This document shows, piece by piece, positions 1 to 11,796 of a stretch of DNA of 64,000 nt; position 1 is the stretch's first letter, and every line of letters begins with the position of its first letter. The position numbers were made by a program, and so were the translations under genes. The stretch is from NCBI GenBank assembly GCA_009763385.1, contig CM019826.1, positions 80,733,942-80,797,941 on the forward strand. The letters are read 5' to 3'. The notes under the pieces are model-generated. The model saw only the letters and a list, made by a program, of their open reading frames with translations, was not told the DNA's origin and did no database searches. Source of the DNA: Coix lacryma-jobi var. lacryma-jobi (lineage: Eukaryota; Streptophyta; Magnoliopsida; Poales; Poaceae).

Positions 1-2837
1 GATCGCTGCGCCGCCATCGACAAACATCTTGGTTAGCGGCTTTCCGTTGACGTACCCCTTGACATACAATGGCTTCAAATGCCGATGCTTGGCTGGCTTG
101 TCAAATGCTGCCTTCTGAGACAACACGAGCTGTGCCGCGAGCTCGTCGTGCTCGGCCTCGTCGGAGTCCGAACACGCCTCGTCCTGTGCCCCCTGGCTGA
201 TTGGAGCCATGAATTCCAGGGGAAGGAAGAAAGCCATGGCCACGCCAGCGCCTTTGCCAGTGTCGTCTGGTTTTTCCTTCGGGCGCCACTCTTGCTTCTT
301 CCCCGTCGGCAGCTGCTTCTTCCAACTCCCTATTCCGGAGGCGCTGCACCCTCCTTTTCTGGCTCTTTCTGAGCCCTGGCGGGCACCACTGCCCCTTTTG
401 CCACCTATATGGGCGGGGTTGTGCCTCCTCGCTGTCATCCTGGTGGTGCACCCACTCCTGGTCGGCATTTCTTTTGGCTCGCCGATCCGGGCTTCTCATT
501 TTTTTAGCGCCGATCGTCCATTGGGATGCGTGCTCCCAACCTTTCGTGGACGGGATGGCGGTTGACCCGATCCTGCCTATACCCCCTGTACTGATCGCTG
601 CATTCGGGGCAGTTGTTGATGGCAGGCAGTTTCAAGCCTTCGTTCCAGCAGTGGCGGAAGAACGGGCAGCCCCAGTGAGCTTGCTCCCGCTCTTGGCGGC
701 GTTCTTGCTCCCAGCGATGGGCCTGTTCTCTGTGGTAAACCCTCTCCTCCAGACGATACCGGTGCTCTCCCGTGCGACCGTCTTCATGCTGGTATTCCTC
801 CACGAATTCTCGCTCTTCGCATTGGAGACGCCTCTGCTCTTTCTCATTTTGCCGGCGCCACTTGTTAAGGAGATCTCTGTGGGTAGGCCTACGCCTGGAA
901 GATGACTCTCCGTGCTCGTATCGACTATTCGTGGCTTGGGCGCGCTGCCGGAGCTCATCGCCAGTGATTTGCCGATCGGGATCCACTGCGCCAGATTCGC
1001 GCGCCTTGTCGGAGGTGAGGACTTTGACTTTGCCCTTGCCTCTGGGATCCTCTGGGGCTACCATGTTCACTGAGAAGAACACGGCGTTCTCGGCGAAGGG
1101 GTTGGCATCGATCTTCATCTTGCCATTGAACTTGATGTGTCCGTCCTGGATGGCCTTCTGGATCCTTGTCCTGAACACACGGCAATCATTAATAGAATGA
1201 GTGTTAGTGTTATGAAAGCCGCAGTATTTCTTGTCTTTAACCCCTCCAGGACGTAGCATCGGGTGATCCGGGGTAGCCTGACTCTCCCTTCGGCGACCAG
1301 AAATTCGAAGAGCTTGTCGGCCTTGGTGACGTCGAAGTCGTATGCCCCCTTCTGTTGGCGCAGCCATTGCTTGTTGGCCTGGGTCGGCTCTTTGCCCCAG
1401 TTGAGCTCTGCAGCGGCCACCTCATCTTCGGCATCGGTATAGTCATCGGCTTCGTCCAGGAAAGCCTGATACATCTGGGCCGCGACATTGTCCTCTGGAA
1501 GCGCCCTTCCCTCCGGAAGCCTTGCGCTTGGATAGTCATTTCATTCAGCCGGCGAGAGAGATGACCCAGGTCCTCAAACTCCTGGCCGAAGAGCTTGTCC
1601 CTGATGCTCGGGAGCATGCCTGCCACGGCCAATGGTGGAAGCTGGTCGTCCGGCAGGTACATGCCGAAGCACTGGCTCTTGACTTCCCTAAACCTGCGCA
1701 GGTAGTCCTGCGGTGTCTTTGGCCTCTGGCGCACATACATGATGTCCACTAGCTTCTTCTCCTTGGTGCCCGTGTAGAAGTGCGTATGGAACTTCTGTTC
1801 CAAGTCTGCCCAAGAGAGAATAGAGCCCGGTGGCAGAGACGTGAACCAAGCGAACGCCGGCCCAGTGAGCGATGACGGGATGTACCGAACCCTGAAGGCA
1901 TACTCGGTATTGGCCTCTCCAAGCTAGAGCAGATAGCGACTGATGTGCTCCACCGTGCTAGTGTCGTCTAAGCTGGAGAACTTGGACAGGTCTGTCGGCA
2001 CTTTGACTCTGGGAGGCAGAGCCACACGGTGGAACCATTCGGGGAACGGAGATCTGTAAGCATAAGTGCCCTTAGGCTTCAGGCCGAAAGTGCGCTGCAT
2101 CATATCTGCCATCTTCTCTAGCATGACATCGACATTAGAGTCGGCGGTCTTTTCGGTCGTCGGCTTCCCATATCCTGGATGTGGGGCGCCCTCTATGTTG
2201 TGAGGCTCAAGCATTTCATGGTACCTGTTTCCGTAGTAGTCCTTTATGAGCCTATAGGTTTGCGGGGAGATCTTGCGTGTTGACTCTGGCGGCTGACCCT
2301 TAGTGCCGAACGTGAGCTGACCCATGGTCGGCAATTAGCCCTCTGGCATGTGCTTCTCTTGAATGGTCAGCCCGCCTGATTGAGCCTTAGGCGGGGTCTC
2401 CTCACCAGCAGCTCCTGCCCCCTTGAGGTGATTCGACAGATTGCAAAGATGTGGTCCTGCTATAGGGCCAAACTCCGCCTCCATAAGTTCATCGGCCTTG
2501 GGGCCGAATTGGGCGATCATGATGGTGCGGAAAGTGTTGAGAAACGCCCATGCATGCGACCGATGGCACCAGAGACAGCTTCGTTGATTATGTGAGACAT
2601 TTTCAACACTGCCTCCACTTCCCCGGGATCATTCGGGTTGAGCTGGACGGGCTTCGGCAGATCGTGCAGACGGCGAACCTTTCTGCTCTTGTTCTTGGAA
2701 AAGGCTTCTAGGCACTTGGCCTGGAATTTGGCACAAGCATTATCCACCTGCTCTTTGTACTCGTCGGGTAGTTCAGTGAGCTGCACCTGCACGAGCCCCG
2801 CCTTGTTGCTGGCCTCGGCTTCAGTGACTTCGACCAT
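1..2837 (-). pseudogene. E1 gag and start of protease, multiply broken
   Basis: Reading leftwards from a probable ATG at 2837 (MVEVTEAEASNK), this is a Gag polyprotein. The capsid-like region at about 1800-1520 contains FHTHFYTG and a RQRPKTPQDYLRRFREV-type block typical of retrotransposon gag. A Cys/His block (KYCGFHNTNTHSINDC) lies near 1240-1170 and an Arg/Glu-rich region at about 1000-650. At 1-120 the frame reads VNGKPLTKMFVDGGAAI, the aspartic protease active-site region. The gene is dead. Frame changes occur near 2550, 1500, 1250 and 500, and in-frame stops lie at 2335-2337 (TAA) and 1924-1926 (TAG, probably from CAG). Reverse transcriptase and integrase are not in the window. Confidence 0.8.
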
Positions 2838-2875
2838 TGCTGCAGGAAAAAAGTGTCCCACCGAGCGTGCCAAAA

Positions 2876-4238
2876 TGTGTGTTGGCACCAAAAGTGGCGC
2901 GCTGTGCCAATCACACAGCAAGCCGGAGAAGCTGGCTTCAAACGTGGCCCGGGTGCTCAGGAGTCCGGTGCGTGCCAGTCAATTTGCCCTGCAACTAACA
3001 AGGGAAAGAATCTGTTAAATACAAAGCTGGAACATGCCGGGTATGACCAGACAGTTCCAAGATGTACGGCCCTGAAGCCACTTACGACGACATATAGCTA
3101 TGAAAGCTATCTGCCAACAGGTTCGAAGATTATTCGGCAATATGAACAAGGTTACGTGAATAACAGGTTGCCGAACACGTTTGCATGAGAGTCATACTTG
3201 CATGATGTATTAAATATAAGCTAAAACTTAACCAATCTCGGTTGTATAACCGAGTTAGGGTCCATGGGGATTGAACATACAAACTAAGCATGACTAAACT
3301 AATCTAAAGCCGGCGCCTGCCGCACGACACCTGGCTCTATCATAGGTCAAGTGTACTCAACGTGCATGAACCCTCACCATGTGACAATCCAGATACGATC
3401 CAATCGGCTATTACGAACAATAGATCTACTGCATAAAAGACTTTACAATAATAAACGTGAAAGAACAGAGCAGATCTATAAAAGATAAAGCCGAACCGAA
3501 TGGTATCTAGATTGGGCAAAAGTGTTATGATGAAATAAACATAATAAAACATATAACACAAGGTAACTTAATGAATCTATCAGATTTGCCAATCCGCCGC
3601 ACGATAACAAGGCATAAGCAAAAAGTTCCCGTCATAAGCTTAAATCCGCCGCACGATACTAAGCTTAACGTACGAGACTACTTGCACCATATCTAAATCC
3701 GTCGCACGATACTAGACATGATAACAAGGTTGCCGGAACTTACGGAGGTCGACGGATCGATGGCCCCTCTCGAAGAACACGACGACACGACTTGGACTCG
3801 AAGACGGCGCGGGGCCGGATTGGTTGTATTGATTGTGAACGTTTTTACAATAGTCTCAGGGTTTATATTTATACCCTGGTGTTCTACGAGTCCTAGGAGG
3901 ACACGATTACAACAACAAAACAGGAAACTTATCTAAAGTACGATGCCTTTTATTCTAAGCCTCCCTTAATAATCGGCGTGCTAACAATGACGAGATCTTC
4001 TGTTGCCGAATCTTCTGATATGCCGTATTTGTCGCAAACTGACTTAGCCTGAGGTAGCCGACCGCAGCGCCATATTGCCGAATCCACCCCCCGTTTGACC
4101 AGTCGCCTCCACAGCCTTACCGAATCGATTGGATTAGCCGACCGTGCTTGCTATCTACCGAATCCCTCAGGTGGTGATTTCTCCCGAACCTGCGCCGTGC
4201 TGGCCCACTTGTCATAGTGCGAAAATTCTGTGTTAACA
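2876..4238 (-). repeat. E1 5' LTR
   Basis: On the minus strand the LTR starts TGTTAACACAG and appears to end CCAACACACA. It is followed directly by a leader with TTTTGGCACGCTCGGTGGGA, the form usual just inside LTRs of this kind of gypsy element. That placement sets the 2876 boundary; an alternative end at 3013 is possible. Inside are three copies of AATCCGCCGCACGATA-like sequence at 3591, 3643 and 3696. No second LTR is in the window, so the length cannot be confirmed. Confidence 0.65.
3861..3873 (-). promoter_or_regulatory. TATA box in E1 LTR
   Basis: The minus strand reads TATAAATATAAAC within the LTR. It is a plausible Pol II TATA element setting the U3/R boundary. The assignment rests on sequence only. 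Confidence 0.45.
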
Positions 4239-4611
4239 CTTGCATTTTAATCTTCTTTCTGTTTCGCAACTCTTTGATGATGACTATGAGATTCATTTTA
4301 AGCCGAATCTCAGTCGTATTTTGGATCCCCAGGGCAATCTTGTTTGTGTGATTTCGCCCTTTGGAAAAGTCTTTCATGCAAATTTCTCAGAGTCGTTTGG
4401 AGTTTCTCATTTTCTTGTGGCTGGACCTTCCTCCTCTGATCTTTGGAAGTGGCATAGGAGACTAGGACACTTGAGCTTTGACTTTCTTGCAAGGCTTAGC
4501 TCACTTGGCCTAATTCGAGGATTGCCCAAGTTGTGCATGGAGAAGGATCTTGTTTGCCATTCTGGCAGACATGGGAAGATGGTTGCCGCTCCCCACCATC
4601 CAGTGACTCAG
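4239..4611 (+). pseudogene. E2 pol fragment: GAG-pre-integrase domain
   Basis: The frame encodes the segment just before the copia integrase core. Recognisable blocks are LLSVSQLFDDDYEI, LWKWHRRLGHLSFD and the RHGKMVAAPHHPVTQ linker. The WH...LGH histidines of the zinc-binding region are present. The downstream CxxC-type pair is damaged: CHSGRHG here against CHSCRHG in elements A and B. The fragment begins at the E1 junction and stops where E3 inserted. It continues without loss at 13682 after removal of E3 and one copy of CTCAG. Confidence 0.85.
4607..4611. repeat. Target site duplication of E3, left copy (CTCAG)
   Basis: CTCAG precedes TGTTGACGC at 4612 and is repeated at 13677-13681 after GTCAACA. 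Elements A and B show one uninterrupted CTCAG at this position, which proves the insertion. Confidence 0.95.
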
Positions 4612-5098
4612 TGTTGACGCTCACTAATGCTCATAATTAACCATCAACTATTGCATGAAATGACACTAAATGAATTTTGGTGCTGTCACTTATTTTGTAG
4701 GACATCCATGTTTTTACCATATAAAAGTATCTCAAGTGATGAAACAAAGCACACCATTGCGAAGATCTCGTCGAGACGATCGAAACGGACATATCATTTG
4801 CTATATTTGGAGTCCCGGAGCGAGAGTCCTCGATGGATACGACTTGGAAGATTCTAGAACATTCCAGAAGACACGAGAAGGCGACCCAAGGAAGGCGGGG
4901 CCCACCTGTCATAGAAGGTGACCGACCGGTCTCCTCCATGGACCGGCCGGTCTGTGTAGGGCCCAAACTCGCCCCCCTTCGCGTGACGCACTCCAACCGA
5001 CCTCTCCAACACGTTTTGGCCCATTTAAGCCCATGTGCATATGGCGAAGGATTTAGTCCCACATCGCTTGTCCAAGGAGGAGGGGAGGCCAGGAGCCC

Positions 5099-5108
5099 TA
5101 TATAATAA
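5099..5108 (+). promoter_or_regulatory. TATA box, E3 5' LTR
   Basis: TATATAATAA follows a GC-richer stretch and is conserved at 12326-12335 in the 3' LTR. It would place the transcript start about 30 bp downstream. Confidence 0.6.
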
Positions 5109-5354
5109 ACCCCAGACCCCCCTTCTCCATCATCAATCAGATATCATCAGACATCATTAGATCTCAAGTCATTAGAAGAGGAGGAGGATCAATCAGAAAA
5201 CCTAATTTCTTTAGAGCCAAATCAACTTAGGCATAGCTAGATAGAATTAGAATTAGAAGAGGCAAGCTTCGCTTGGATTCCGGATCTAGTCACGAGAAGG
5301 CTCGGTAAACCCAAGATCTTCTCTCTTGTATCAACATTATGGATCTAATTATGT

Positions 5355-5530
5355 TTCTAGTTCATAATTGTTCTTCTAGTTCTTCATTGTTCATGTTCTA
5401 GTTCATCTTCTAGTTCTAGTTCATCGTCTAGTTTTCTCTTCTAGTTCATACTCTAGTTCATCTATGTGTTCTAGTTCATCATACTGTTCATCATTGTGTG
5501 TTAGTTTATAGTCTAGTTCATAATAGTTTA
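5355..5530. repeat. CTAGTTCAT-type low-complexity array in E3 5' LTR
   Basis: Degenerate repeats of TTCTAGTTCATC and shorter variants occupy this stretch and recur in the 3' LTR. Copy number differs slightly between the two LTRs, as expected for slippage. Confidence 0.85.
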
Positions 5531-6445
5531 GATATAATTGATATGACTAAGACATTAATTACTATATTCTTAATTATACTGCTTGTAGTATGCTTTGATT
5601 ATATATTTGGCATAGATAGATTATCATCATGTTTATACTCATGTTCGTATAGCACTCATCTTAAAGATCAACGGGTGGGTGATAAATGTTGTGTAGGTGT
5701 GGTGCCTATACACTATTTATCTGCGAATGCGTCCTATGTTCCGGATAGAGTGGTAGATCGCGGGTGTGACAGGCCTGTTGAGTCCTTTGTATTCCACCTT
5801 CCGAATGTAGTGTTCAGTATGGCTCAATTAACTCATGGTTTAGGGGTTACTCTGTTTGGCACCTTTACTATGGAGTTGCCTCTTGAATATTGATATGGGA
5901 TAACCTAGCCAATGATTGCCAAATATAATTGCACTGATCAATGTATATTATGACTTATAATTAGAATAACTTAGGAATACTTCTTTATAATGTCTATTCT
6001 AATTCGCATGCCTTGTCTAAGTTGAAATGCTCTAAGGACTATCATAGATTGATCTTTTAATTTATAGTGTACCTCATTATTGTGATTGATCCCTGTTTAG
6101 GATAAAGGAGTGTGTTTTTGCTTTGCTCTCAATTCTCCTATCACATGTGTAGAGTAGCTCTTGTCCTTATTTATCTCACTTCATTCCTAGTGCTAAATAT
6201 AAATAACGATACTTGGAACATCTCTGGGTAAAATGCTGCTACAATGGGTGTATTTATCTGTGCGCTTGCGGATAAATATTTATCTTTAGAGTCAGTGCTT
6301 TGATATAATCACATTGCTAGTTTCATGTTGGGGATGACAACTTGACGTAAGTGATGCTAGTAGTGTCCCGTACACTTCTTAGTGCCTTCACTAGGTTATG
6401 TTTATGAAGTCTATTTTAGAGTGATTCCATTAAGGAGTGTCAACA

Positions 6446-6480
6446 AGCATTTTGGTGCCGTTGCCAGGGAATGAATGAGT
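6446..6480 (+). promoter_or_regulatory. E3 primer-binding region
   Basis: Directly after the LTR comes AGCATTTTGGTGCCGTTGCC. TGGTGCCGTTGCC resembles the TGGCGCCGTTGCC form seen next to Tat-clade LTRs. I could not assign the primer tRNA. Confidence 0.5.
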
Positions 6481-7032
6481 AATTAAGGATGGTAGCTAGA
6501 ATACATTTTCAACATCTAGGCGAACTCTTACACATGTGATAATTGAGATATATTATTCACCATTTATCCAAATAGGCCCACCCTGGCTTTTGTATAGTTT
6601 TGATCTTATGCAGGGTGAGGTGTATGACTGGTTTTGAACTTCCGACAAACTACGTTGCGGGTCAGAGCTTTGCTCAAGCCTTAAGATCCATTCAACCACT
6701 TTGTTAGGAACCAACCAGATAAGGTATAGACAATTGTTGTCACTTTGACTTTCCGACAAACTCCCACAGGATCGAAGAAGGTCAACGTTACAAGTTTTCA
6801 AGCACGTGACGAGTGACGACACCAGACGTTGTACCACTCACAATTCCATTGTGAGTCATGGTAAGTTTAATCGAGGTGAGTCAGTCTTGCTCATGGACTT
6901 TAAATTGATGAGTAGTTATCTTATTAAATCCTTTTCATATCATCATACATTCACTCCATTTAGTTTATGTTCTCTCATACATGTTTAATTTTTATCACTT
7001 GCATCAACTCATGTTATGTGCATCTAAAAAGA

Positions 7033-7051
7033 ATATATATATATATATATA
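7033..7051. repeat. (AT)n microsatellite
   Basis: An uninterrupted AT dinucleotide tract lies within the E3 interior. Confidence 0.9.
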
Positions 7052-10000
7052 CTACTCACCTTGATCACACTCTTTCATCTCCATTAAAGTGAATCTCTGT
7101 AGTGCTTTCATGCCACTGCTATTTACTATAGTATGCTTAAGGTTTGGAGTATGTTCATACAACATTTAAATTAAGCATGGTGCTTAGTCTAGGAGTGTTG
7201 ATCTTACTTTCAAAGGCTTTTTAAATTAAGCGTGGTGCTTAGGTTAAAATGCTTTCCTAGATTAAATTAGACATAGCCTCTAGTTTGATTTTTGAACCAA
7301 GAGTATGCTCTAGTAGATATCAGTTATTTGTTGGACTAACCCCTGTAGAAATCTCTCAATATCAAAATGGGGAAGTCAAGAGATGAACTCACACTGGGAT
7401 GAAGCAAGGCATAGGACGTGCTCCAACAACTTCACACAAAAGACATGGTTCATCCATCACTGAACTGTAAGTATCAAAGAATATTCACTTTGTCTTTTGC
7501 TATAAGCTACCTTTGCCTTGAGCCATGAAACAATACAACCACCAAGTTGTCTATGAACTATGATGAATCATGTCTATGCTAAAACAATTCCAAATCCATT
7601 AGCAGAGATAAGGATTATAAATTTAACAGTGGACAACCTGTATTTCAACTTTAAATATTCCCTCGGGTATGTGTCCATTAAAGAAGGTCTTGCTCAACGA
7701 ACCTAAAACTGCGAGCCCTCGCTGAGAGGTCAATCGGTAGTTATCTTATGACTTTTTAAATTTAATCTTGTCTTAATTTACAAAAAAAAAATAATAATGA
7801 TAATAATGTTCTTAGGACTAGTTCCCTTCGGGTATTCTTGTCACTAACCACTGCAGGGTGAACAATGTCCGAGAACATGAGAGTTGCAAATACAACGCGA
7901 GGGATGCTTTAACATTCACACTTGCCTCTGTCTAAGTGTGGGGAGGAAGGCTAGCTCTTCCAAAAATTCTACAACCATGCTCATCCTCCCAATCAAGAAG
8001 CTGTCAACATCTCGACACACTGGTTTGCAATCTCTCTTCTCACTTTTACTTTGTCTCTTTAAGTTTGAATGATTTCACAAATTCCATGCTTGAAAATCAA
8101 ACTTAAGATACAAAAATTAATCCTTTAGAGAAGAAGTAGTGGAGAACGATGAAGGAAAATAAAATATGGGATACAAGTTCTATGCTAATTAAAATGCCAA
8201 GATTAACTTCTCTATAGCATAGAAAATGACTTTAGCTCTATGACAACACTACCCTTGTCATTACTTGTATATCCCTTTGGGTATGTATTGTCCACTAACG
8301 CTTTCAGGAATAAAATAATAAGTGGAGCAATAAGTCCAAACATAATTCATGAGGAGAGAGAAAAAGGATAGCTTAGAGGTTGAGGAAGATAAAGTGCAAC
8401 ACAGGAGACAAGATGTTCAGGAACAAGCTCAAGATGCAAGGAGAAGCTTCAAACAAAAGGAAGGGTCATGATAGATCATCTATCCCTCATCACTTGGCGC
8501 CACTGCGTTTCAATGATGAAGGTAATATTTTAAGGTAAGTGATCATTCTCTACAAAAGCTTTCCCTTGGTCTTGCCCTGCACTTAAATAAAAAAAATGAA
8601 TGTTTGACTTACAACTTTAAATGTTTAATCAAAAAAACTCAACATGCTTTGTTCTTTGAGTATCACTGTTTTAATCACTTAGTCTTGAACAACTCAACCC
8701 TCGTTGTCAAATTCATGCTCACTCTTCTAATTTCATCACCCAAGTTTTAAGAATGAAACAATGCACAATATAAATCTTATCATATTATTAATGTGCCTAA
8801 GGTTAGAGTAGAGTAAATGAAGTTTTGGTTTATTGGTGTTCTTGATCTCTGCCTTAGTTTTGCGAGTAGGACACACTATACAAAGAATGGTCTCCCAAAG
8901 TTTCATGAATTCTAGAGGATGTTGCTAGCTTACAGTATTAATGCTTCACTTTAAAATGTTAGTTTGACATTACCTCCTATTTTCTTAAAATGTTAGTTTG
9001 ACATTTACCTCCTATTTTCTTGATACATATGTGATAAAACAATTATTGCACCATCATTGACTCACATACATAAATGGAAATCCCAAACTCTGTTGCTTTG
9101 TGCTTGAAAGAAATAAATCAAGACTCTAAAATTATTATGGTGTAGTTTTTCACTAACCCTTAATCCATTCCACGAGCTTTGTTGTATGTCTGAGTTTCAA
9201 TAGAAGATTGGAATTCCACTATGATGCCGACGAAGTCTTCGTCCACTCAAGAGCCAATCATCAATGGTTATAGCTCAAGAGAAGTGATGAACATCTACGC
9301 TATCAAGGATTCAAAGTAAATGACCATGACAACACCCATTAAAGAATATGAAGAGCAGTGAACCAGAGGAGACAAGTCCACCAGCCACTTAAAGACGAAA
9401 GAGAGTTCTACTGAAGTACAACTAAGGTCTTCACCATGAGGATCTGCTGACGTACCCAAGGAAGAATAAAGAGCGTGCAAGAAGTCTTGTTCGATAGACT
9501 ATAAACATCGAATCCTCGCCGAAAGGTAACTCGGTAGTTATCCATATTTCTTTAGCAATAAATTAAGTACTGCATAATCATATCATTTTACTTCTAGATG
9601 CATATTTACTTCTTAGCAAATTATATCTGCATTAAAAAGAAATAAAAATATGAAAAAACTTTAAGCCCCGCATGAATAATTCTATGGTGTGTAAAAACCC
9701 ACAGGAATGTTCACTGTGGTGGCATAAAAAATATAATAATATAATAATACTAAAAATAAATATGCATACATTCATCATGTTGCATTTTTCTTGCATCGTA
9801 AAAAAAATATTAAAATATAAAAACATTGAGAAAGAGATCTTACTGAAATTCTAGACAACTAAGGCTTGAGTGGCCAACCGCTAATGCTTAATCTGTTCCA
9901 CAAGTTTTATTGTCTATTTGAGTTTCACAGGATTTGAAAGGCCAAGAAAAGCTGATGAACAAGTGAATGCTTCATCCACTATTGGAGCACTGTCTCAACA

Positions 10001-10167
10001 AACATCAACATCAATCAAAGCTCTAATAGAGGAAGGACATATCCACTGTCAGTCTGCTACATTACAAAGTGACTACGTCAACATTCAGCTTGGGGTAAGG
10101 CATGCCCATGTATCCACGTAAGTATCTTTATCCTCTTAAGTTTTTCATTCTATAATAAATTCAAAAA

Positions 10168-10312
10168 CAAAAATATGTGGGCACATGAAGGCTCACCATT
10201 AATTAAAAAAGAGAGACAAAAATATGTGGGCACATGAAGGCTCACCATTAATTAAAAAAGAGAGACAAAATATGTGGGCACATGAAGGCGCACCATTAAA
10301 TCTAAAAAGAGA
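10168..10312 (+). repeat. 49 bp tandem repeat, three units
   Basis: Units start at 10168, 10217 and 10266. Each contains ATGTGGGCACATGAAGGCTC followed by ACCATTAATTAAAAAAG-type sequence. A diverged array of the same unit lies in E4 at 20064-20240. Confidence 0.92.
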
Positions 10313-11779
10313 CACTATAGAGAACTGCTGAATTTCTGCTTAGTGGAAAGGAAGAACATAAATGATCTTAAGAGCTTTAGACAACTAGATAAGGGAAAGA
10401 ATATTTATCACTAACACTTACTTAATCAAGTTCCACTAGTTGTGTTGTCTATTTTTAAGTTCAGCAGGAAATAAAGAAGAGAGGGACTTAAGCCACTATT
10501 GATGGTCTACTCATCTTCTGGGAAAAAGATCATGTCAAGATCCAGCTTGGAGGAGAGCACCCTCAGTTATCACGATAAGTATTGTACCACGACTATTTTT
10601 ATTTACTATTAGTTCGTTTTAGCTAGATCCAGGTCATTATATATAAAAACCAATAAAAAGATGTATAACTATTATAAAACCAAATAAATATAGTATATAA
10701 TGAATGAATGCCTAAGTTGATATGAACTTAATTTTGCTCATGATGAAAATGATGAATAGTTGCTCTGCCATAATCCCTCTTAAGTACCTACTGTTCAAAC
10801 TTAAATTATTTTGAGTTTAGATAAAGTTGTTCTGAATAAACTCTGAACCTGACCTTGTGGATGGCAAATGCTTGATCTAAATAATTGTGAGATATGATAT
10901 AAAAAGGTTTGAGCTGATGTTTATCTAATTACTAGAGATACTAGAATTCTGGAGATTTACATTTTGAAAAGATTAAAAACACATGATGAGATCCTGTATG
11001 ACATCACATGAATTCCTACCTAGAGCCATTAATATGATCTTAATAAGGCTACTTGCTTTGTTCTAAGTTTTTAGTTATGTTTGAGAAATTTATCATGCTC
11101 TAGAAATCAAGAACGTTTATTAAAAGATTCACTCTTCCGAAGTAGTATTGTGTTAGAGGCATGGGACTATGCAAAAGTATAAAAGGAGGAAATAAAAAGG
11201 CACAAGTGTCGACTACCTCAAAAGAAAAAAGAGAAGGAAAGCATTGTGATAAAAATATGAAAGAGAAAAAGAAAGATAGCCCATGGTCCCTCTAATTACA
11301 ATATGCCAGCAAGAGATGACAAATTTCAAAAGTTCTAAGTTCTTGATCTATGAGTATGACATCTTTCTCCCTAGCTTTGAACTTTGACTTGGTAAGATAT
11401 GCTTTTCACTTCTTAAAGCTCCAGATATATATTCATAGAAAAGAAGGAAATGCATCAGTAAGGAATCATAAAATATAAAAGAGCGATTGAGAGTGTCCTA
11501 CAGTAGAATCTCTGATTTCCATTTTAAAATATTATAAAACTCCAGAATGAAGGTTGATCAAAGAGTTAGAGATACAGTGCTTAACTTGATTGTTCTATCT
11601 TTCAATGTTTTAAGATTCAGGTGAACGCAAAAGCTCCATAGTTAAAGTTAATATGGGAAAGTCAGAATAGTTAACACTAATTCAAGGGAAGATTTTTTTT
11701 AAACATATGTACCAGTGAGATGTGAAAGCATAGTAGCAATCCTGATTCATCATGACTATTTGCTAAGGGACTAGCAAAA

Positions 11780-11796
11780 GGTAAGCTTGGGGAACT
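11780..11796 (+). promoter_or_regulatory. E3 polypurine tract region
   Basis: GGTAAGCTTGGGGAACT lies immediately before the 3' LTR start TGTTGACG. The same block with a longer G run precedes the E4 3' LTR (21391-21411). It is the expected plus-strand priming site. Confidence 0.65.

Larger units (their letters stand above)
1..4238 (-). mobile_element. E1: decayed Ty3/gypsy element, 5' part only
   Basis: The minus strand carries a 5' LTR (2876-4238), a short leader, a broken gag and the start of a protease. The rest lies beyond the left edge. The LTR end TGTTAACA at 4231-4238 abuts copia sequence resuming with CTTGC. In the related copia copy at 30185 that copia sequence is continuous, so E1 inserted into E2. 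The protease motif VDGGAAI and the gag motifs suggest a non-chromovirus gypsy clade (Tat/Athila/RIRE3-like); this is recognition only. The target duplication cannot be checked because the other end is outside the window. Confidence 0.85.
4612..6445 (+). repeat. E3 5' LTR
   Basis: The 1834 bp LTR is bounded by TGTTGACG and GTCAACA. It matches 11797-13676 throughout except for an approximately 45 bp segment near its start (compare 11861-11910) that is absent here, plus scattered substitutions. A paired ACCGACCGGTC / GACCGGCCGGTC motif at about 4920-4955 lies upstream of the TATA element. A long CTAGTTCAT-rich stretch follows. Confidence 0.93.
6446..11796 (+). other. E3 internal domain, non-coding, with exon-like modules
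   Basis: About 5.35 kb of AT-rich sequence with no reading frame of recognisable family on either strand. It contains repeated modules that start after a CTAAC-like string and a YAG, and several end at GTAAGT-like sites. Examples are 7349-7466, 8308-8534 (AAG then GTAAGT), 9204-9525 and 9931-10117. Short AGCTTGGGG-like tracts similar to the terminal PPT recur at 10088 and 10540. A frame of about 67 codons at 9918-10121 has a frame-shifted counterpart in E4 (19841-20086), so it is weak as a coding candidate. Confidence 0.75.

Noticed and set aside
3013..4238. Shorter E1 LTR starting at 3013 (TGTTAAAT)
   Set aside because: It gives a TGTTAA match to the other end but would leave ~135 bp before the TTTTGGCACGCTCGGTGGGA block that normally follows the LTR directly. 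2876 was preferred and the doubt stated.
9918..10121. Short protein-coding gene shared by E3 and E4
   Set aside because: The E4 counterpart (19841-20086) has a frame shift and a 15 bp duplication and no family match. It is better explained as a conserved non-coding module.
10160..10320. CRISPR-like direct repeat
   Set aside because: Units are contiguous with no unique spacers and lie in a plant retroelement.
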